A stretch of DNA of 64,000 nucleotides, taken from Branchiibius hedensis. GTDB lineage: Bacteria; Actinomycetota; Actinomycetes; Actinomycetales; Dermatophilaceae. The stretch is from contig NZ_UESZ01000001.1 in NCBI RefSeq assembly GCF_900108585.1, forward strand, positions 2,232,001 through 2,296,000, given 5' to 3'. The notes below the pieces were generated by a model. The model worked only from the letters and a program-made list of their open reading frames with translations. It made no database searches and was not told the DNA's origin. How positions within the stretch are numbered: position 1 is the first letter of the stretch; every line of letters begins with the position of its first letter. Positions 63,939 to 64,000 of the stretch are shown piece after piece. The translations under genes were made by a program, and so were the position numbers.

Positions 63939-64000
63939 AACGCTCCAGGATCAGGGGTGGTGGTGTGAAAGCAGAGTCTGCGGAGATGTCGAAGGATCCG
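63931..64000 (-). CDS. C-terminal end of an upstream gene, probably thymidine phosphorylase (5' part outside window)
   Basis: On the minus strand the frame reads [22 protein letters not shown] then TGA, overlapping the cupin ATG by eight bases. The tail ending in [10 protein letters not shown] resembles the C-terminus of actinobacterial thymidine phosphorylases (DeoA), and such genes often lie next to add. Only 22 residues are visible, so the identity is tentative. Confidence 0.4.
   Translation of the reverse strand, partial: GSFDISADSAFTPPPLILERYA

Noticed and set aside
1-64000. tRNA or CRISPR arrays as island anchor
   Set aside because: No cloverleaf tRNA ends and no regularly spaced repeats were seen.

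Overview
The window is high-G+C actinobacterial chromosome. Markers are F420-dependent (LLM-class) oxidoreductases, a three-part acyl-CoA carboxylase (alpha with fused BCCP, beta, small epsilon), an LpdA-type quinone reductase, a LytR-CpsA-Psr ligase, a DUF222/HNH protein, frequent GTG starts and many 4-nt stop/start overlaps. The gene set suggests Micrococcales, perhaps near Dermacoccaceae/Intrasporangiaceae. That placement is inference. No rRNA, tRNA or CRISPR was seen.

Layout. 1-6145: cell-envelope block (ABC exporter for a surface glycan, GT2, LCP ligase, F420 enzyme, acyltransferase). 6202-20558: a ~14.3 kb foreign island carrying a six-gene, one-strand defence operon. 20537-24954: acyl-CoA dehydrogenase, F420 enzyme, purE/purK, GtrA. 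24909-30152: two-component system, a BirA-adenylate cyclase fusion, acyl-CoA carboxylase beta and epsilon. 30162-43710: metallopeptidase, APC permease, antiporter, YfhO-like/GT2 pair, Maf, MFS, YihY, MoxR/VWA pair. 43729-49083: carboxylase alpha, TetR, small membrane proteins, pirin, HNH protein. 49137-54194: LpdA, purine nucleoside phosphorylase, phosphosugar mutase, DeoC. 54222-62553: membrane/DUF4129/DUF4350/MoxR/DUF58 operon, siderophore-interacting fusion, SpoIIM and RDD proteins. 62534-64000: adenosine deaminase, cupin and the tail of a probable thymidine phosphorylase.

The main discovery candidate is the island. Transcribed leftward from about 20123, it encodes a sacsin/Hsp90-type ATPase fused to an SF2 helicase (split by a one-base frameshift), a NERD-nuclease/SF1-helicase protein, DrmA, DrmB (DUF1998), a C5-cytosine methyltransferase and a Vsr mismatch endonuclease. 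DrmA, DrmB and a 5mC methylase are DISARM hallmarks, but drmC, drmD and drmE are absent and two other large ATPases take their place. This looks like a DISARM-related anti-phage system of unusual composition. The island is bracketed by a 31-bp imperfect direct repeat that duplicates the 3' end of the neighbouring acyl-CoA dehydrogenase gene (both copies encode RQLLKG-stop with silent differences). A decayed IS256-family transposase lies just inside the left repeat. No integrase was found.

Housekeeping genes link into recognisable pathways: BirA would biotinylate the BCCP domain of the carboxylase alpha chain that partners the beta/epsilon chains; PNP, phosphosugar mutase, DeoC, adenosine deaminase and the probable DeoA form nucleoside salvage; the envelope genes at the left edge export and attach a cell-wall glycopolymer. 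Limits: all calls come from reading motifs by eye; no database search, composition statistic or structure prediction was run.
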